From assembly GCA_023435895.1 (NCBI GenBank), contig JAEZLH010000033.1, positions 124,001 to 188,000 on the forward strand: DNA of 64,000 nucleotides, in the 5' to 3' direction. A program made the position numbers and the translations under genes. This DNA is from Bacillota bacterium. GTDB taxonomy: Bacteria; Bacillota; Clostridia; Lachnospirales; Lachnospiraceae. The notes beneath the pieces were generated by a model. The model did not search any database. It was not told the DNA's origin and saw only the letters and a program-made list of their open reading frames with translations. Positions 51,313 to 61,769 of the stretch are shown piece after piece (position 1 is the stretch's first letter; each line of letters begins with the position of its first letter).

Positions 51313-53049
51313 ATGATAAAAGTTGATAATTTATCCTACTCCTTTCCCAAAAAGGATTTGTATAATAATATTTCCTTCACCTTGGAAGATGGTCAGCATT
51401 GCGCATTTATCGGAACAAGTGGAAGTGGTAAAAGTACCTTAATTGATATGATAATGGCACCGGAACGATATCTGTTCGAAGGAACAATTGAAATCTCTCC
51501 AGAGAGCAGAATTGGATATGTAAGCCAGTTCTCGCAGCTGGATAAAACAAAGGACATTACTGTTTTTGAATATATTGGAGAAGAATTTATTAAACTCCAA
51601 GATGAAATAACTTCTCTTTGTACCGAAATGGGAATCGCTACCGAACTTGATCCTCTGTTAGAACAATATCAATTAGCTCTGGATGCGTTTCAGGCCATTG
51701 GAGGGGACGAATTCGAAAGCAACATGAACAAACAACTAACTCTGGCAAACCTAAGTAAGAAAGAGAACCTCCCGGTATCAAAACTCAGCGGTGGAGAATT
51801 TAAACTGATTCAGGTAATCAAGGAAATGCTTACTGCTCCTGACTTATTAATTATGGATGAACCGGATGTTTTTTTAGACTTTGAACATCTGAATGCGCTT
51901 AAGAATCTTATTAATTCTCATAAGGGAAGCCTGCTGATTATTACACATAATCGATATTTACTGAACCATTGCTTTAACAAAATCCTACACCTTGAAAATA
52001 AGCTGCTACAGGAATTTAACGGACGATATATTGATTACAATTTTTCTTTACTCCAAACCAAAATCGAGTTACAAGAGCTGGCTTTTGCAGATACGCAAGA
52101 GATTGAGCGAAATGAGGTTATCATTGAAAAACTCCGTTCTGCTGCAACTGTTTTTACAGAAGCTGCCAGAGGGAAATCCTTAAAGGCCAGAATTAAAATT
52201 CAGGAAAGACTGGAAGCACGCAGAATACAAGCACCCTTTGTTGAGATTAAAGAGCCAAAAATAAACTTCACGATAGATCATGAACCGGAAGAAGAAACTA
52301 TTTTAAAAGTACAGGATTATACAGTTGCCTTTGATGAACTCTTAATTAAGGATGGCAACTTTGAGATGAAAGCAACGGATAAAGTAGCCCTAATCGGTGG
52401 GAACGGCACTGGAAAGACAACCTTACTCCGCGAAATCTTTCAGAATCATAAGGACTCTATTGAGTTGAAGGATTCCGTGAAAATGGCGTTTTTATCTCAG
52501 CTCCAAGGTGAAATGTTAAACGAAGACAATACAATCTATGATGAATTCTTTCAAGCTGGATTTAAAACCTATGATGAGATTTCATCTTATCTTTCAAATT
52601 ATGGCTTTGATTCTGAAGTCCTTTCCCAAAAGATTGGCTCCCAATCCGGCGGCGAAAAAAACTTACTGCAACTAGGCAAAATCTCTGCCAGCCAGGCAGA
52701 CCTGTTATTGCTTGATGAACCCACCAGTCATTTGGATACCTACTCCCAAATGTCACTGGAAAAAGCTATTGAAAACTATAAAGGCGCTATACTTATGATA
52801 TCACATGACTTCTATACTATCAGTTGTATGGATTATGTACTAATTATTGAAGATAAAACCCTTCGAAAAATGAGTATGCGAAAGTTTAGAAAGATGATTT
52901 ATGCGAGCCATTTTGATAAAGACTATTTAGAACTGGAACAAAAGAAAAAAGCATTGGAAACAAAAATAGAATTCGCTTTAATGGATAATAATTTTGGTAC
53001 TGCAAAGGTATTATGTGAAGAATTAGAAGCCTTAATCAAGTTGCTATAA
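51313..53049 (+). CDS. ABC-F family ATP-binding protein
   Basis: The protein has 578 residues with two ABC domains and no membrane part. Domain one has GTSGSGKST, LSGGEFKLIQV and LLIMDEPDVFLDFEH; domain two has GGNGTGKTTLL, QSGGEKNLLQLG and LLLLDEPTSHLDTYS. A linker with charged helices (about 250-310) corresponds to the ribosome-contacting P-site tongue. The first domain's D-loop (DVFLDF) differs from the TNHLD consensus. ABC-F proteins protect ribosomes from antibiotics or regulate translation; the attenuated leader favours an antibiotic-resistance role. A C-terminal coiled coil ends the protein. Confidence 0.92.
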   Translation: MIKVDNLSYSFPKKDLYNNISFTLEDGQHCAFIGTSGSGKSTLIDMIMAPERYLFEGTIEISPESRIGYVSQFSQLDKTKDITVFEYIGEEFIKLQDEITSLCTEMGIATELDPLLEQYQLALDAFQAIGGDEFESNMNKQLTLANLSKKENLPVSKLSGGEFKLIQVIKEMLTAPDLLIMDEPDVFLDFEHLNALKNLINSHKGSLLIITHNRYLLNHCFNKILHLENKLLQEFNGRYIDYNFSLLQTKIELQELAFADTQEIERNEVIIEKLRSAATVFTEAARGKSLKARIKIQERLEARRIQAPFVEIKEPKINFTIDHEPEEETILKVQDYTVAFDELLIKDGNFEMKATDKVALIGGNGTGKTTLLREIFQNHKDSIELKDSVKMAFLSQLQGEMLNEDNTIYDEFFQAGFKTYDEISSYLSNYGFDSEVLSQKIGSQSGGEKNLLQLGKISASQADLLLLDEPTSHLDTYSQMSLEKAIENYKGAILMISHDFYTISCMDYVLIIEDKTLRKMSMRKFRKMIYASHFDKDYLELEQKKKALETKIEFALMDNNFGTAKVLCEELEALIKLL

Positions 53050-53140
53050 ATGATTTCTTATCAGAACGATATTTATCATTCCTGTTTAAAACAATCAAGG
53101 ACAACGTTTTGATATCCCTCCATTCACCCCAAATTCAATA

Positions 53141-53220
53141 CAAAGGAACCTAAGTTCCTTTGTGAACTGACCTCCATATGTTAGATTTAAAAATTCTAAT
53201 ATAGCGGAGGTCAGTTTTTT
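53141..53220 (+). terminator. Tandem hairpin terminators after the ABC-F gene
   Basis: CAAAGGAAC/GTTCCTTTG (53141-53162) is followed by AACTGACCTCC/GGAGGTCAGTT (53165-53216) with an inner TTAGA/TCTAA stem and then a T-run. The second is a standard intrinsic terminator. It may also act for the convergent VOC gene. Confidence 0.85.
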
Positions 53221-53284
53221 ATGACATATGTAATTTTGAAATGAAGATGGAAATGTTTATGACTCTCTCATTATCTGAAGTTAT

Positions 53285-53674
53285 TTATTCATGCAAGCAT
53301 AAACAAAAAGGATGACCTGCTGGGTCTAAAAGTGTTACCCATTGAGGACCTAGCTCTGGCTGCCAATATTGTATACTTGGCTTTGTAGCACCCAGGGATA
53401 ATGCAAATCGAACAGCTCCTTCTATATCTGTGACCGCAAAATCAAGATGTTCCATTTTCATTTGATCCTTTCCAAAACCAGGCCAAACAGGAGGCATATA
53501 ATCCTCCTCAAATTGGCAAGAGATACCTACGCTCTCACCGGGAATTGAGAGACATACGAAATTATCGATTTCATAGGTAATTGTTCCACCAAGTAAATTA
53601 ACATAGAACTTAGCCAATAAGTCTGGCTTATCACAATCTAAAACTATACTCTGCAATTTGATGAAAGGTTTCAT
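53285..53674 (-). CDS. VOC family (glyoxalase-like) protein
   Basis: I start at the ATG at 53674, seven bases after AAGGAG; an ATG two codons earlier is too close to it. The 129-residue protein has two beta-alpha-beta-beta-beta halves (FIKLQSIVLDCDKPDLLAKF at the start and MEHLDFAVTDIEGAVRFALS in the middle) and ends in LLDPAGHPFCLC. Metal-binding His/Glu are only partly preserved. It could be a dioxygenase-like or drug-binding glyoxalase relative; no specific substrate can be stated. It is a single gene. Confidence 0.88.
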   Translation of the reverse strand: MKPFIKLQSIVLDCDKPDLLAKFYVNLLGGTITYEIDNFVCLSIPGESVGISCQFEEDYMPPVWPGFGKDQMKMEHLDFAVTDIEGAVRFALSLGATKPSIQYWQPELGPQWVTLLDPAGHPFCLCLHE

Positions 53675-53952
53675 TTTCATTCTCCTTGGAATCCATGTCT
53701 GATTAATATTAATTTCAATTTATGCACTTCCATTATATTCCATATTGTCAAAATTTTCAAAGAAAAGTTTGACAATAAATTGTATAACTTTCACACTGTT
53801 TTATTAAGCCTCTATAAAATTCGAAAGAACTGAGGAATATCTTCTGTTTTTATCAATCAGAAAGTATGTGATGTAGGTTGATCAGTTGAAGGTAGAACAA
53901 ATTACCACACGCTCTTATCACCAACCACCTTACAATCTTATCCCAACATATA

Positions 53953-56900
53953 TCAAATTTTCACAAATGCTATCTTGGTATATTCGCTATATATCTTTTT
54001 ATTATCAACAACTATGTAAGCTCTCACCTTATAATAATAATTTTTTCCCTTAACTAGAGATTTGTCCGTATATCTGCTTCCAGTGATAGTGCCTAACAAT
54101 GTATATTTACCACTCTTTGATGTTGCACCATATACTTCGTATCCCTTTGCACCGCTTACTATATTCCAGCTGATTGATGCACTGGTTGATGATAATTTTG
54201 AGATGGATAACTGGACTGGAACCGAAGGATTTTTTGCCCATTTGGCATATAAGATAACCTCTTTTATAACCTTATCTTTATTGAAGTTCCAAATCACTTT
54301 ATATTTTGAATCTTTATACCATCCCAAGAATGTATAATTTTTTCTTGTGGGTTGCGCAGGTGCTTGTATAGATGAATTGTAAACCGCGCTTGTATTCTTT
54401 ACTTTACTGCCTCCTACGCTGTTGTAGCTTACCAGATATTGATTGATTGACCATTTTGCATACAAGGTTGTATTCTTTGTTACTTTATCAGATGCAAAAT
54501 TCCAGGAAATTTTTCCTTCCGAATCTTTATACCAGCCTACAAAGGTATAACCAGTTTTAATTGGTGTTATTGGTTTTTTAATGATCGTATTATAGTTGGG
54601 ACTTTGATTCTCAACCTTACTTGAACTATTCGTGATAAATGTTACTACTAATGCTGTTACATCAACCTGAAACCATGTGCCCTTTAAGTTATAAGTTATC
54701 GTGACTGTTTGTTTTCCCACTTTTTCCTTATTATAACCTGATATCATATCATTCGTTATATTAATTAACTTTGATGTATTATTTTCATATATAACTTGAA
54801 GTTTTGCCCCTGATAAATCAAGGGTTTGACCCTTTAAATAACTTACTTTCGTTGGTAGTTGTTTTACAACGATGGTTTTCGTAATTAAAGTCCACTTCGC
54901 ATAGAGTGTAACATCACTAGTTACCAAACTACTAAAATCATACACCTTTGTACATTCTGGATTTATATACCACCCTTCAAAGTTATAATGCGCCTTCGTT
55001 GGAACATCAGGAAGTTCGGCAGTTGCACCGTCCTTTACTGTTTGTGCCGTTATTAGAGTTCCTCCGTTGGAATGAAAGACTACAGAGTGCTCTAAATGGT
55101 CTGATACATAGGCAATGACAACCTGCTTTGAAGATGTTGTCATAGAATTACTTTCTCCAGCAATACCATGTTCCTCTGTTACGTCAGAAACTGTCAACAC
55201 TTCATCCTGAATCGGAGTCCAAACACCATTGACAGTTGCCTTTGCTTCATATCCTGAGACAGTTGGAACATAGATTGTTGCTCTTCCCCCCTTAATATAA
55301 CTACTATCTCCTGTTTGCGCCAATAGTTCAGGATGATTTGAAGAGATCTTCATACTGGTATAATCCGCATCTGGTGTATCATAAAATGTAAGCGTATTAC
55401 AATTCCCCATATCCTCCGGATAATTCTGTGATCCCATCTGCATGTAATATATTTTATTATTGTCATAATATATATTGTCTTCTACCCATCTACCCTTTAT
55501 AACATATCCAAAGTTATAATTCAAATTACTATCATATGCGTAAATTATGGACTTTTGCGGTTGAAAGAAATCATTTGTCGCATAATCCACAACTCTTTTT
55601 TCATATTCCACCACAAACCCTTGATTATCCAAATTGGTGACATTGATACCACAAATTGTTGAATCTGCATAACCTAATGCAACACGTCGCAGTATTTTAA
55701 AATCTTTCGTCACGCGGGTTGCATATATGGTTTTCATATAGGTTGATGTAGCAGGGATATAATTCGTTAATGCCAGCTCGATTATATTAATGGTACCATC
55801 TGAATTCGCAACTACCGATAAAACATTTGCCTTTCCAGCATTATCAGAGACATCCATTGATTCAGGAGGACTATAGCTATCATTAATTACCTTATAGTCT
55901 TTATCCATAAGGCATACGGTTGGTAGTCCCTTTGAATAAGCCCCTTTATAAACGACCATTTCACCATTCTCAAGGGGAATAACCCCAGACATTCCTTGAA
56001 CAAAATAGTTATTGGCATCATCATTTGGAAAGTTTAATAATTTTGAAGATAATGTTCCGTTCGCTTGATTAAAGGTATATTGATACCTGACCGGTTCACT
56101 ATCAAACTGATTTTCCCATATATCATCTTTAAACTGTCTCGCATTATATATAATCAGATCAAAGTTACTTTCGCTCCTTGGAACTATTAAATAACTTCCG
56201 GTACCTTGCCCAACTGGTGCTCGTTCCGACTTAGCCTTCGCAAGAATAGTTCCATTATGATCAAGGAGGAGGAAATAAATAAATGCAGTGCCATCTGATT
56301 TGCGTGTCCTTTCATAAGCGACTACAAATCGATCTTCTGAAAGCTTATAACAATCCTTATTATAGGTCAAATCATAGTGGGCAGGATCAGATTCCTGTTT
56401 CAATACCTTTTTAATTATAGTTCCATCTTTTACTTTGAAAAAGGTTAATTTATTATTTGTGAGATCGGATATTACAATCCGGCTGCTATCAGAGGCTGTG
56501 ATACACCCTGTACTACCTGGCATAAATATGCTGTTTGCATCATCTACGATGGTTTTTGATGAAACAGCTTTGTAATTATTAAGCGCTGAAAATTTCAAAG
56601 TAACCGATTTATTTCCATTCCCATAAGAGTTTTTAACTAATCCACCGGGTATTGTTAGGCTAAAATTAGTTCCCTCCTGTGCATTGATAGGTATAATTAA
56701 AGTATCGTCTTTCACCTTCAATTGCCCAGTTGTAACACTTCCGCTATTCATTGCTTTCACTACAACTTTAGTACTACTTGATAAGTATACCTTCGAAGAA
56801 TATGTAATCATAACATTATCCTGGTTTGGAACTAGGTTTGCTGTATAAACCCCTGGTTGACTTTCCTTGGGAGAAATATATTTAATGCTAGGAATACTTG

Positions 56901-58461
56901 GATTTACCACATCCCTAACAACGGTAATGACTGCATTATCATTATCCGCGCTATTTATCTTCACATTGATACCGGTAAATACTCCATCATAATAATCTGT
57001 TGAAGGATTTGTATTCATATCAAAGCTATCATTCTCATCATAAAAGCCAGTTCCTGGATCATTTGCATAAATGACATTATATTGGTTATCTGCCCTTACT
57101 TGCATAATTAATCTATTTTTTGTAGTGGAATTATCATTAATAAAATTATATCCGCTTGAATCCAAGGCTGCATTCACATGCAATATCTTTACCGATCCAT
57201 TTGATGGTGATGATGACGCATTATTATTCTTGTTATCGTAATATTCTAATAGAAAATACTCTTGAAATATGCCCTTTGATGCATCCCAATGATTCGCAAC
57301 AATCGCTACTTTGGGGGATATTGCAGCATTAGACAAGGTAGCTTTTGTTGCAGTTGAATTTGGCGTGATAATTTGAACCTCCTCAGGAGTAATCCATCCA
57401 AGCAATAATTTTGAGAAAGCATTTTGATCTCCAATGTTATTCGCCATCATATCATCTCCGCAGATACCACCCGAATTACCGTTCTGACCCCAAAAATCAT
57501 AATTGTAATAGTCTGGCAAACCAAGAAAATGTCCGGTTTCATGACAATATGTTTTGATATAATCGTCTTTCGATGCATTTACATGGATAAATGAATATTT
57601 TGTAACCATTTTGTTATTCACAGAATATTTTGACTGCATCGATGTTACATAGGACCACCATACAGACCCCCAACCGGTATCCGGCCCACTAAAGTTCAAA
57701 AACACCTCATCCATGACCCCATCGTTATTTCCATCAAACTGCGAAAAATCGATTCCTTGCTGGTTATAATAATTGATAACCTCTTTCATCAACGCATCAC
57801 TGCCTGCGGTTTCATAATAACTTCTGGTATGTGCTGCAGTATACCATCCAAATACTTTCCCCTGGATATTTAGTTTCCCAAAGGACGAACGTTGATAATA
57901 GTTAGTCAAGCTCTCATATGGATAACCTTCCATATTATTTGTCCCGAACAGCATATTCTGAACCGATTCGGCGGTAACCATGCTGTCACTATTTATGTAA
58001 TCTGGAAATTGCACTAAAAACACGGCAGCTTTTGCTGTACCTGTCCTTGGCATTCCGGATTGCCAGAGCCTTGGTCCTGCTAATGTATTATTTAAAGCAG
58101 TAGAACCTAAAAGCTTACTGCTAGAAGCTGACATAATTGACTGTGACAATGCACTTGTCGCTGATGCATTCTCCGACTTAGCACCCACTAGGTTTTTATA
58201 GAAGGAGAGTCTTTTATTACAGGTTCCATCCTCTTTATATTGATTAATTTCTGATTGAGAGGGTAGTTCAGAACTGCTTTCTGATGTATTTGATACTTCT
58301 GGGATAGTATTTTGAGTAATTGTTGGTGAAGCAGACTCTACCTTTCCCTGTTCTGCTGCATATACCACTCCATTCGTGATTGGCATAGAAAATGGAATAA
58401 AAGCCGAAAGCACTAAACAAACTGATAGAAATATTGAAAAATATCTTTTTAACCCCTTCAT
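53953..58461 (-). CDS. Secreted M6-family metalloprotease with InlB-B repeats and fibronectin-like C-terminus
   Basis: I start at the ATG at 58461 (MKGLKRYFSIFLSVCLVLSA), behind AAGGAGGATG; the frame extends 28 codons further without a site. The 1502-residue protein has a signal peptide, a propeptide-like Ser-rich stretch and a catalytic domain with HETGHFLGLPDYYNYD near residue 307, the M6 HExxHxxGxxD zinc site. A large middle region may form a propeller. Then come three InlB-B (Listeria-Bacteroides) repeats, each ending LYAKW; between the first and second is a bacterial Ig-like segment (LKGQTLDLSGAKLQVIYENN). A fibronectin III-like end (KGKNYYYKVRAYIV) follows. It is probably a surface or exported protease that degrades protein. 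Confidence 0.93.
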   Translation of the reverse strand: MKGLKRYFSIFLSVCLVLSAFIPFSMPITNGVVYAAEQGKVESASPTITQNTIPEVSNTSESSSELPSQSEINQYKEDGTCNKRLSFYKNLVGAKSENASATSALSQSIMSASSSKLLGSTALNNTLAGPRLWQSGMPRTGTAKAAVFLVQFPDYINSDSMVTAESVQNMLFGTNNMEGYPYESLTNYYQRSSFGKLNIQGKVFGWYTAAHTRSYYETAGSDALMKEVINYYNQQGIDFSQFDGNNDGVMDEVFLNFSGPDTGWGSVWWSYVTSMQSKYSVNNKMVTKYSFIHVNASKDDYIKTYCHETGHFLGLPDYYNYDFWGQNGNSGGICGDDMMANNIGDQNAFSKLLLGWITPEEVQIITPNSTATKATLSNAAISPKVAIVANHWDASKGIFQEYFLLEYYDNKNNNASSSPSNGSVKILHVNAALDSSGYNFINDNSTTKNRLIMQVRADNQYNVIYANDPGTGFYDENDSFDMNTNPSTDYYDGVFTGINVKINSADNDNAVITVVRDVVNPSIPSIKYISPKESQPGVYTANLVPNQDNVMITYSSKVYLSSSTKVVVKAMNSGSVTTGQLKVKDDTLIIPINAQEGTNFSLTIPGGLVKNSYGNGNKSVTLKFSALNNYKAVSSKTIVDDANSIFMPGSTGCITASDSSRIVISDLTNNKLTFFKVKDGTIIKKVLKQESDPAHYDLTYNKDCYKLSEDRFVVAYERTRKSDGTAFIYFLLLDHNGTILAKAKSERAPVGQGTGSYLIVPRSESNFDLIIYNARQFKDDIWENQFDSEPVRYQYTFNQANGTLSSKLLNFPNDDANNYFVQGMSGVIPLENGEMVVYKGAYSKGLPTVCLMDKDYKVINDSYSPPESMDVSDNAGKANVLSVVANSDGTINIIELALTNYIPATSTYMKTIYATRVTKDFKILRRVALGYADSTICGINVTNLDNQGFVVEYEKRVVDYATNDFFQPQKSIIYAYDSNLNYNFGYVIKGRWVEDNIYYDNNKIYYMQMGSQNYPEDMGNCNTLTFYDTPDADYTSMKISSNHPELLAQTGDSSYIKGGRATIYVPTVSGYEAKATVNGVWTPIQDEVLTVSDVTEEHGIAGESNSMTTSSKQVVIAYVSDHLEHSVVFHSNGGTLITAQTVKDGATAELPDVPTKAHYNFEGWYINPECTKVYDFSSLVTSDVTLYAKWTLITKTIVVKQLPTKVSYLKGQTLDLSGAKLQVIYENNTSKLINITNDMISGYNKEKVGKQTVTITYNLKGTWFQVDVTALVVTFITNSSSKVENQSPNYNTIIKKPITPIKTGYTFVGWYKDSEGKISWNFASDKVTKNTTLYAKWSINQYLVSYNSVGGSKVKNTSAVYNSSIQAPAQPTRKNYTFLGWYKDSKYKVIWNFNKDKVIKEVILYAKWAKNPSVPVQLSISKLSSTSASISWNIVSGAKGYEVYGATSKSGKYTLLGTITGSRYTDKSLVKGKNYYYKVRAYIVVDNKKIYSEYTKIAFVKI

Positions 58462-58601
58462 TGAGGCATCCTCCTTGGTTGTATGATTTCTAATAAATAC
58501 ATCACGTATTTCGATTTGATTTCCATCCACTCTTGAAGCCATCATAAAGAACCTTACACGTTGACTGTAATCCTTTTTGATAAATAGACGCTATAATTTC
58601 T

Positions 58602-59849
58602 CTAAATGCTATCTAATTTACCTTCCAATACCCAATAGAAAGGGAACGAAAAATGTATATAGTTAAAAACAGGTCTGTCTGAACTATTTGAAACTATTGC
58701 TGTCATCCTTATTGGACAGGTATAACTCTCTCCTGCCGCACATTCCTTTAATACATAAGCTATACTTCTATGTGCTCCAAACAACTTGTCCTTTGAGGTG
58801 CGATTTGACTTAAATAAATTATCCAACTCTCCTAAAGAACGTTGAATAAGTTCCTCTTCGTTCAATTGTTGTTTTAATGTACCAAAAAGCGTAACCCAAG
58901 TAATCTCACCAAAGTTAGTTACCATACTATTTTCTATTTCTAAAGAAAGATTTTTCATATCCCCTTCTGTAAAAAATTCTTTTATTTCTTTCATTCCTAT
59001 GTACCAATGATTGTCTGGTCCAATTACATAGGACATATTCTTTCCTTTAAAATATTTACTTACTAATTGCTCTGAAATATCTTCACTCGCTGCAAATTCA
59101 CTTTCAAAACTCTTGATAAATTTTTCTATGTCGTTTGATACCTTATGCTTATTATACTGATTAATCATTGACATTTGCTCATTATATTTATCTACAAATA
59201 TTTTCGAATTTTCAAAACGTTCATCAGGAAAATTAGCTTCTGCCATGGAAAATTGAAGACCCCCAAATTTCCATTTATCATTAACTTTTATCAGAACTGC
59301 ACTAAGGCACATTGGCCACAAATATTCCCGCCACTCATCTACACGTTGATGGTAATTCAAGGCTAAAACCCAATTGATAAACGTAATTTTCTGTTTTGGT
59401 GTGAAATCTGTGTTTTCAAGATTTTCTTTTATGTAATTAACGTACCTATCATATCTTTCAGGTGTGTCTTCAAACGTATAATTAACCGTCCCCTTCGATG
59501 AAATCCAAGCAACATCTTTGTCAATAGTTATATATGCGTTTTTATAGTCAATATTCAAATCTCCCCAATATAGCCAATCCTCTTTAAGCAATTGCTTTAC
59601 GGCTTCTTTTCCTATAATAATTTCGCCTGTCGCTGTTCCTAAAATGGATATTTCCTCACTGTATAAAAAAAGTTCTTCCATAAAAGAATTAATTTCATCT
59701 ATCTTTTTCTCAGAATAACCCTTCTGAAATTTTCTAAGAACATCTCTTATCTCCTCAATTTCACCTGCTGAATCATTGGAATCATTAATACACCTAATAG
59801 ATAATGCTGTAATTGATTCACTGGAAAATTGTACTCCAAATTTATTCAT
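58602..59849 (-). CDS. Tandem NTF2-like (SnoaL/DUF4440-type) protein
   Basis: The protein has 415 residues. Two similar halves each look like an NTF2-like fold: the first includes IRDVLRKFQKGYSEKKIDEI, LGTATGEIIIGKEAV and AWISSKGTVNYTF; the second includes YKGFEF-like FIKSFESEFAASEDISEQLV, VIGPDNHWYIGMKEIKEFF and ITWVTLFGTL. NTF2-like domains serve as small-molecule enzymes or binding modules; no catalytic set is recognised. No signal peptide. It lies 140 bp upstream of the M6 protease gene on the same strand, so a shared unit is possible. Confidence 0.75.
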   Translation of the reverse strand: MNKFGVQFSSESITALSIRCINDSNDSAGEIEEIRDVLRKFQKGYSEKKIDEINSFMEELFLYSEEISILGTATGEIIIGKEAVKQLLKEDWLYWGDLNIDYKNAYITIDKDVAWISSKGTVNYTFEDTPERYDRYVNYIKENLENTDFTPKQKITFINWVLALNYHQRVDEWREYLWPMCLSAVLIKVNDKWKFGGLQFSMAEANFPDERFENSKIFVDKYNEQMSMINQYNKHKVSNDIEKFIKSFESEFAASEDISEQLVSKYFKGKNMSYVIGPDNHWYIGMKEIKEFFTEGDMKNLSLEIENSMVTNFGEITWVTLFGTLKQQLNEEELIQRSLGELDNLFKSNRTSKDKLFGAHRSIAYVLKECAAGESYTCPIRMTAIVSNSSDRPVFNYIHFSFPFYWVLEGKLDSI

Positions 59850-60024
59850 TTTACTTATCCTCTTCCCTATCGTACTATTAACTCTGTCAATAATTTAATA
59901 GGCCTTTTTTCTTACTCTCCCTATCTGTAAGACTACCATAAAAAGTTAATTTTTTCAATACTGCTCCTATTTTCTTATATAGTGTCATGGGGTCCTGAAT
60001 TCGCACAGTAACTACAGCTACTGA

Positions 60025-60141
60025 CAATACAGGTCATTCATTCTTCAACAAATACAACATGGTTGGCATTATGATATCGCTATAGAAGACGAAGATTATT
60101 TTCGCTTCCAGAAATACATGCGGAGCATAGCAACTTATTAA
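60025..60141 (+). pseudogene. Possible C-terminal gene fragment
   Basis: Between a stop at 60022 and a TAA at 60139-60141 a frame of 38 codons reads RSFILQQIQHGWHYDIAIED and then EDYFRFQKYMRSIATY. It has no proper start, but its composition is protein-like. I do not recognise the family. The rest of the 494-bp gap 59850-60343 shows nothing else. Confidence 0.3.
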
Positions 60142-60343
60142 TGCCCCTTATTTTCTATACTCATTTTTAAATCAGAATGATAAATGCATTGATTTTAAGC
60201 AATTATGTAATGTATAATATTTACAAAGTATTGTTTGCAATTTTTATTTTGCGAGATAGTTAACTAGGTGTATAAGTAACGAAGTCTATACTGGCGATTT
60301 TGTTTTCCCAAAGAAATTACCAGAAATAGTGGAGGTAAGTTTT

Positions 60344-60559
60344 ATGGTATTTGAAACATTGACAGGGCAATTGTCGGTTGTAATAACTCTTGCCATCGGA
60401 ACATTATTAATTGTTCTATATCCAATCATACGTAAAGAAAACAAATATTTTGCTTGGTTTAGTTTAATAATGGGCATTATAGTTTTATTGTTATTATTAT
60501 GGTTTACATTCGGAAATGAAGTTATTAGATACCAAATATTAAAATATGGACTTCAATAA
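60344..60559 (+). CDS. Small two-helix membrane protein
   Basis: The start is the ATG at 60344, nine bases after GGAGGTAAG; a GTG five codons upstream is in frame but is part of that site. The 71-residue protein has two hydrophobic helices (LSVVITLAIGTLLIVLYPII and WFSLIMGIIVLLLLLWFTFG) separated by RKENKYFA. No family is recognised. It is a lone gene, with no recognisable terminator immediately downstream. Confidence 0.65.
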   Translation: MVFETLTGQLSVVITLAIGTLLIVLYPIIRKENKYFAWFSLIMGIIVLLLLLWFTFGNEVIRYQILKYGLQ

Positions 60560-60666
60560 AGCAAAAGACATTGCAAAATATGGCAGAGGGTAACTTTAAC
60601 AAGTTATCTTTCGCTATTTTCCAGTATATTCACAATAAAGCTAGTAGGTCTGCTTAGGGAGTCAAG

Positions 60667-60724
60667 AGGCTGCTTATACTGTGGTAATTGCAATTTACTC
60701 AAAGTCAAATGATACATGCTTCGT
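60667..60724 (-). repeat. Dispersed intergenic element, copy 5 of 5
   Basis: On the minus strand it begins CGAAGCATGTATC, contains CTTTGAGTAAATTGCAATTA and reaches CCACAGTATAAGCAGCC. It matches copy 2 (10741-10815) over nearly its full length. It lies in the 397-bp gap 60560-60956. Confidence 0.65.
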
Positions 60725-60774
60725 GGATAATGTATAAGATTTTTAATTATCATTATTCTTATCTAACTAACAAA

Positions 60775-60800
60775 AATGCGAATTCCAAAGAATCCGCATT
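60775..60800 (-). terminator. Terminator hairpin, probably of the GH65/pgmB unit
   Basis: AATGCG-A-ATTC pairs with GAAT-C-CGCATT, and the minus strand continues with TTTTTG. It lies 157 bp past the pgmB stop. Confidence 0.65.
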
Positions 60801-60956
60801 CTTATTATACTCAATTATGCAACTCATACGTTTGCACATTAATATCGATATTGATGACATTTGAAATGTTATCAACAAGTTTCGCCTTGAATCCAAGCAT
60901 TTTAAACCTGTATAAAGATAACAACTGGTTTAACTCTCCCATTTATAAACTACTTT

Positions 60957-61598
60957 TTATTCCTTACATAATTCCACTAAATCCGAAAACTTCTTCAAGT
61001 CATAACTTGCTAAGTACTTAACTGCATCACCAACTGCAGCGCTATCCATACCGGCAGCCTGTGCAGCATCAACTCCAGCCTTTGCATCTTCTACCACTAA
61101 GCAAAAAGAAGGGTTAATCCCAAGTTGATCGGCTGCCTTTAAAAACACCTCCGGATGGGGCTTCGAATTGGAGATATGATTGCCATCCGATAGGGCATCA
61201 AAATACCCCCCAAGGCCAAGTCGTTCCAGTATAAAGCTGGCATTCTTGCTGGAGGAGCCGATTGCAAGCTTGATCCCCATTTTACGAAGTTGTTCTAAGG
61301 TATCCCATATCTCTGGCTGAAGATCCTTAGGGGACATTTGCTTCAACAACTCCTTATAACAATCATTTTTTTCCTCAACCAGTGCCTCTTTTTTCTCTAT
61401 GGAAAGCGGTTCTTTGTTATAATTCTTAAGAATAATCTCCAGACTATCCATACGACTGACACCACGCAAACTATTATTGATGGTTTCATCAAACAGGATA
61501 TCCATTTGATCAGCCAGCTGCTTCCATGCCAGATAATGATAATGGTCAGTGTGGCAAATCACACCGTCCAGATCGAAAATAACCGCTTTATATTTCAT
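60957..61598 (-). CDS. pgmB: Beta-phosphoglucomutase
   Basis: The protein has 213 residues and the HAD motifs of the family: FDLDGVICHTDHYHYLAWKQ (motif I plus the catalytic His), GVSRMDSLEIIL in the cap, IGSSSKNASFIL and FCLVVEDAKAGVDAAQAAGM. It converts beta-glucose 1-phosphate to glucose 6-phosphate. It lies 171 bp after the GH65 phosphorylase on the same strand, which makes exactly this substrate. AAGGAAATAT precedes the ATG. Confidence 0.94.
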   Translation of the reverse strand: MKYKAVIFDLDGVICHTDHYHYLAWKQLADQMDILFDETINNSLRGVSRMDSLEIILKNYNKEPLSIEKKEALVEEKNDCYKELLKQMSPKDLQPEIWDTLEQLRKMGIKLAIGSSSKNASFILERLGLGGYFDALSDGNHISNSKPHPEVFLKAADQLGINPSFCLVVEDAKAGVDAAQAAGMDSAAVGDAVKYLASYDLKKFSDLVELCKE

Positions 61599-61769
61599 AT
61601 ATTTCCTTTCTTATTAGAGGATAATTTCTTCCTCCCTATCTCAATTGCTAATTCTTAATTTCTTCAATCTGCTATGACCTTAAGTTCATACAAAGGCTCC
61701 TTGTAGAAGCATGGTGAACTCAATTTCCCTTATGTATGAAGAGTATCATTTTCTATCCTTGCCATTCTT

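Noticed and set aside
60776..61021. 81-codon frame overlapping the 3' end of pgmB
   Set aside because: It starts in a terminator hairpin and ends antisense to pgmB.
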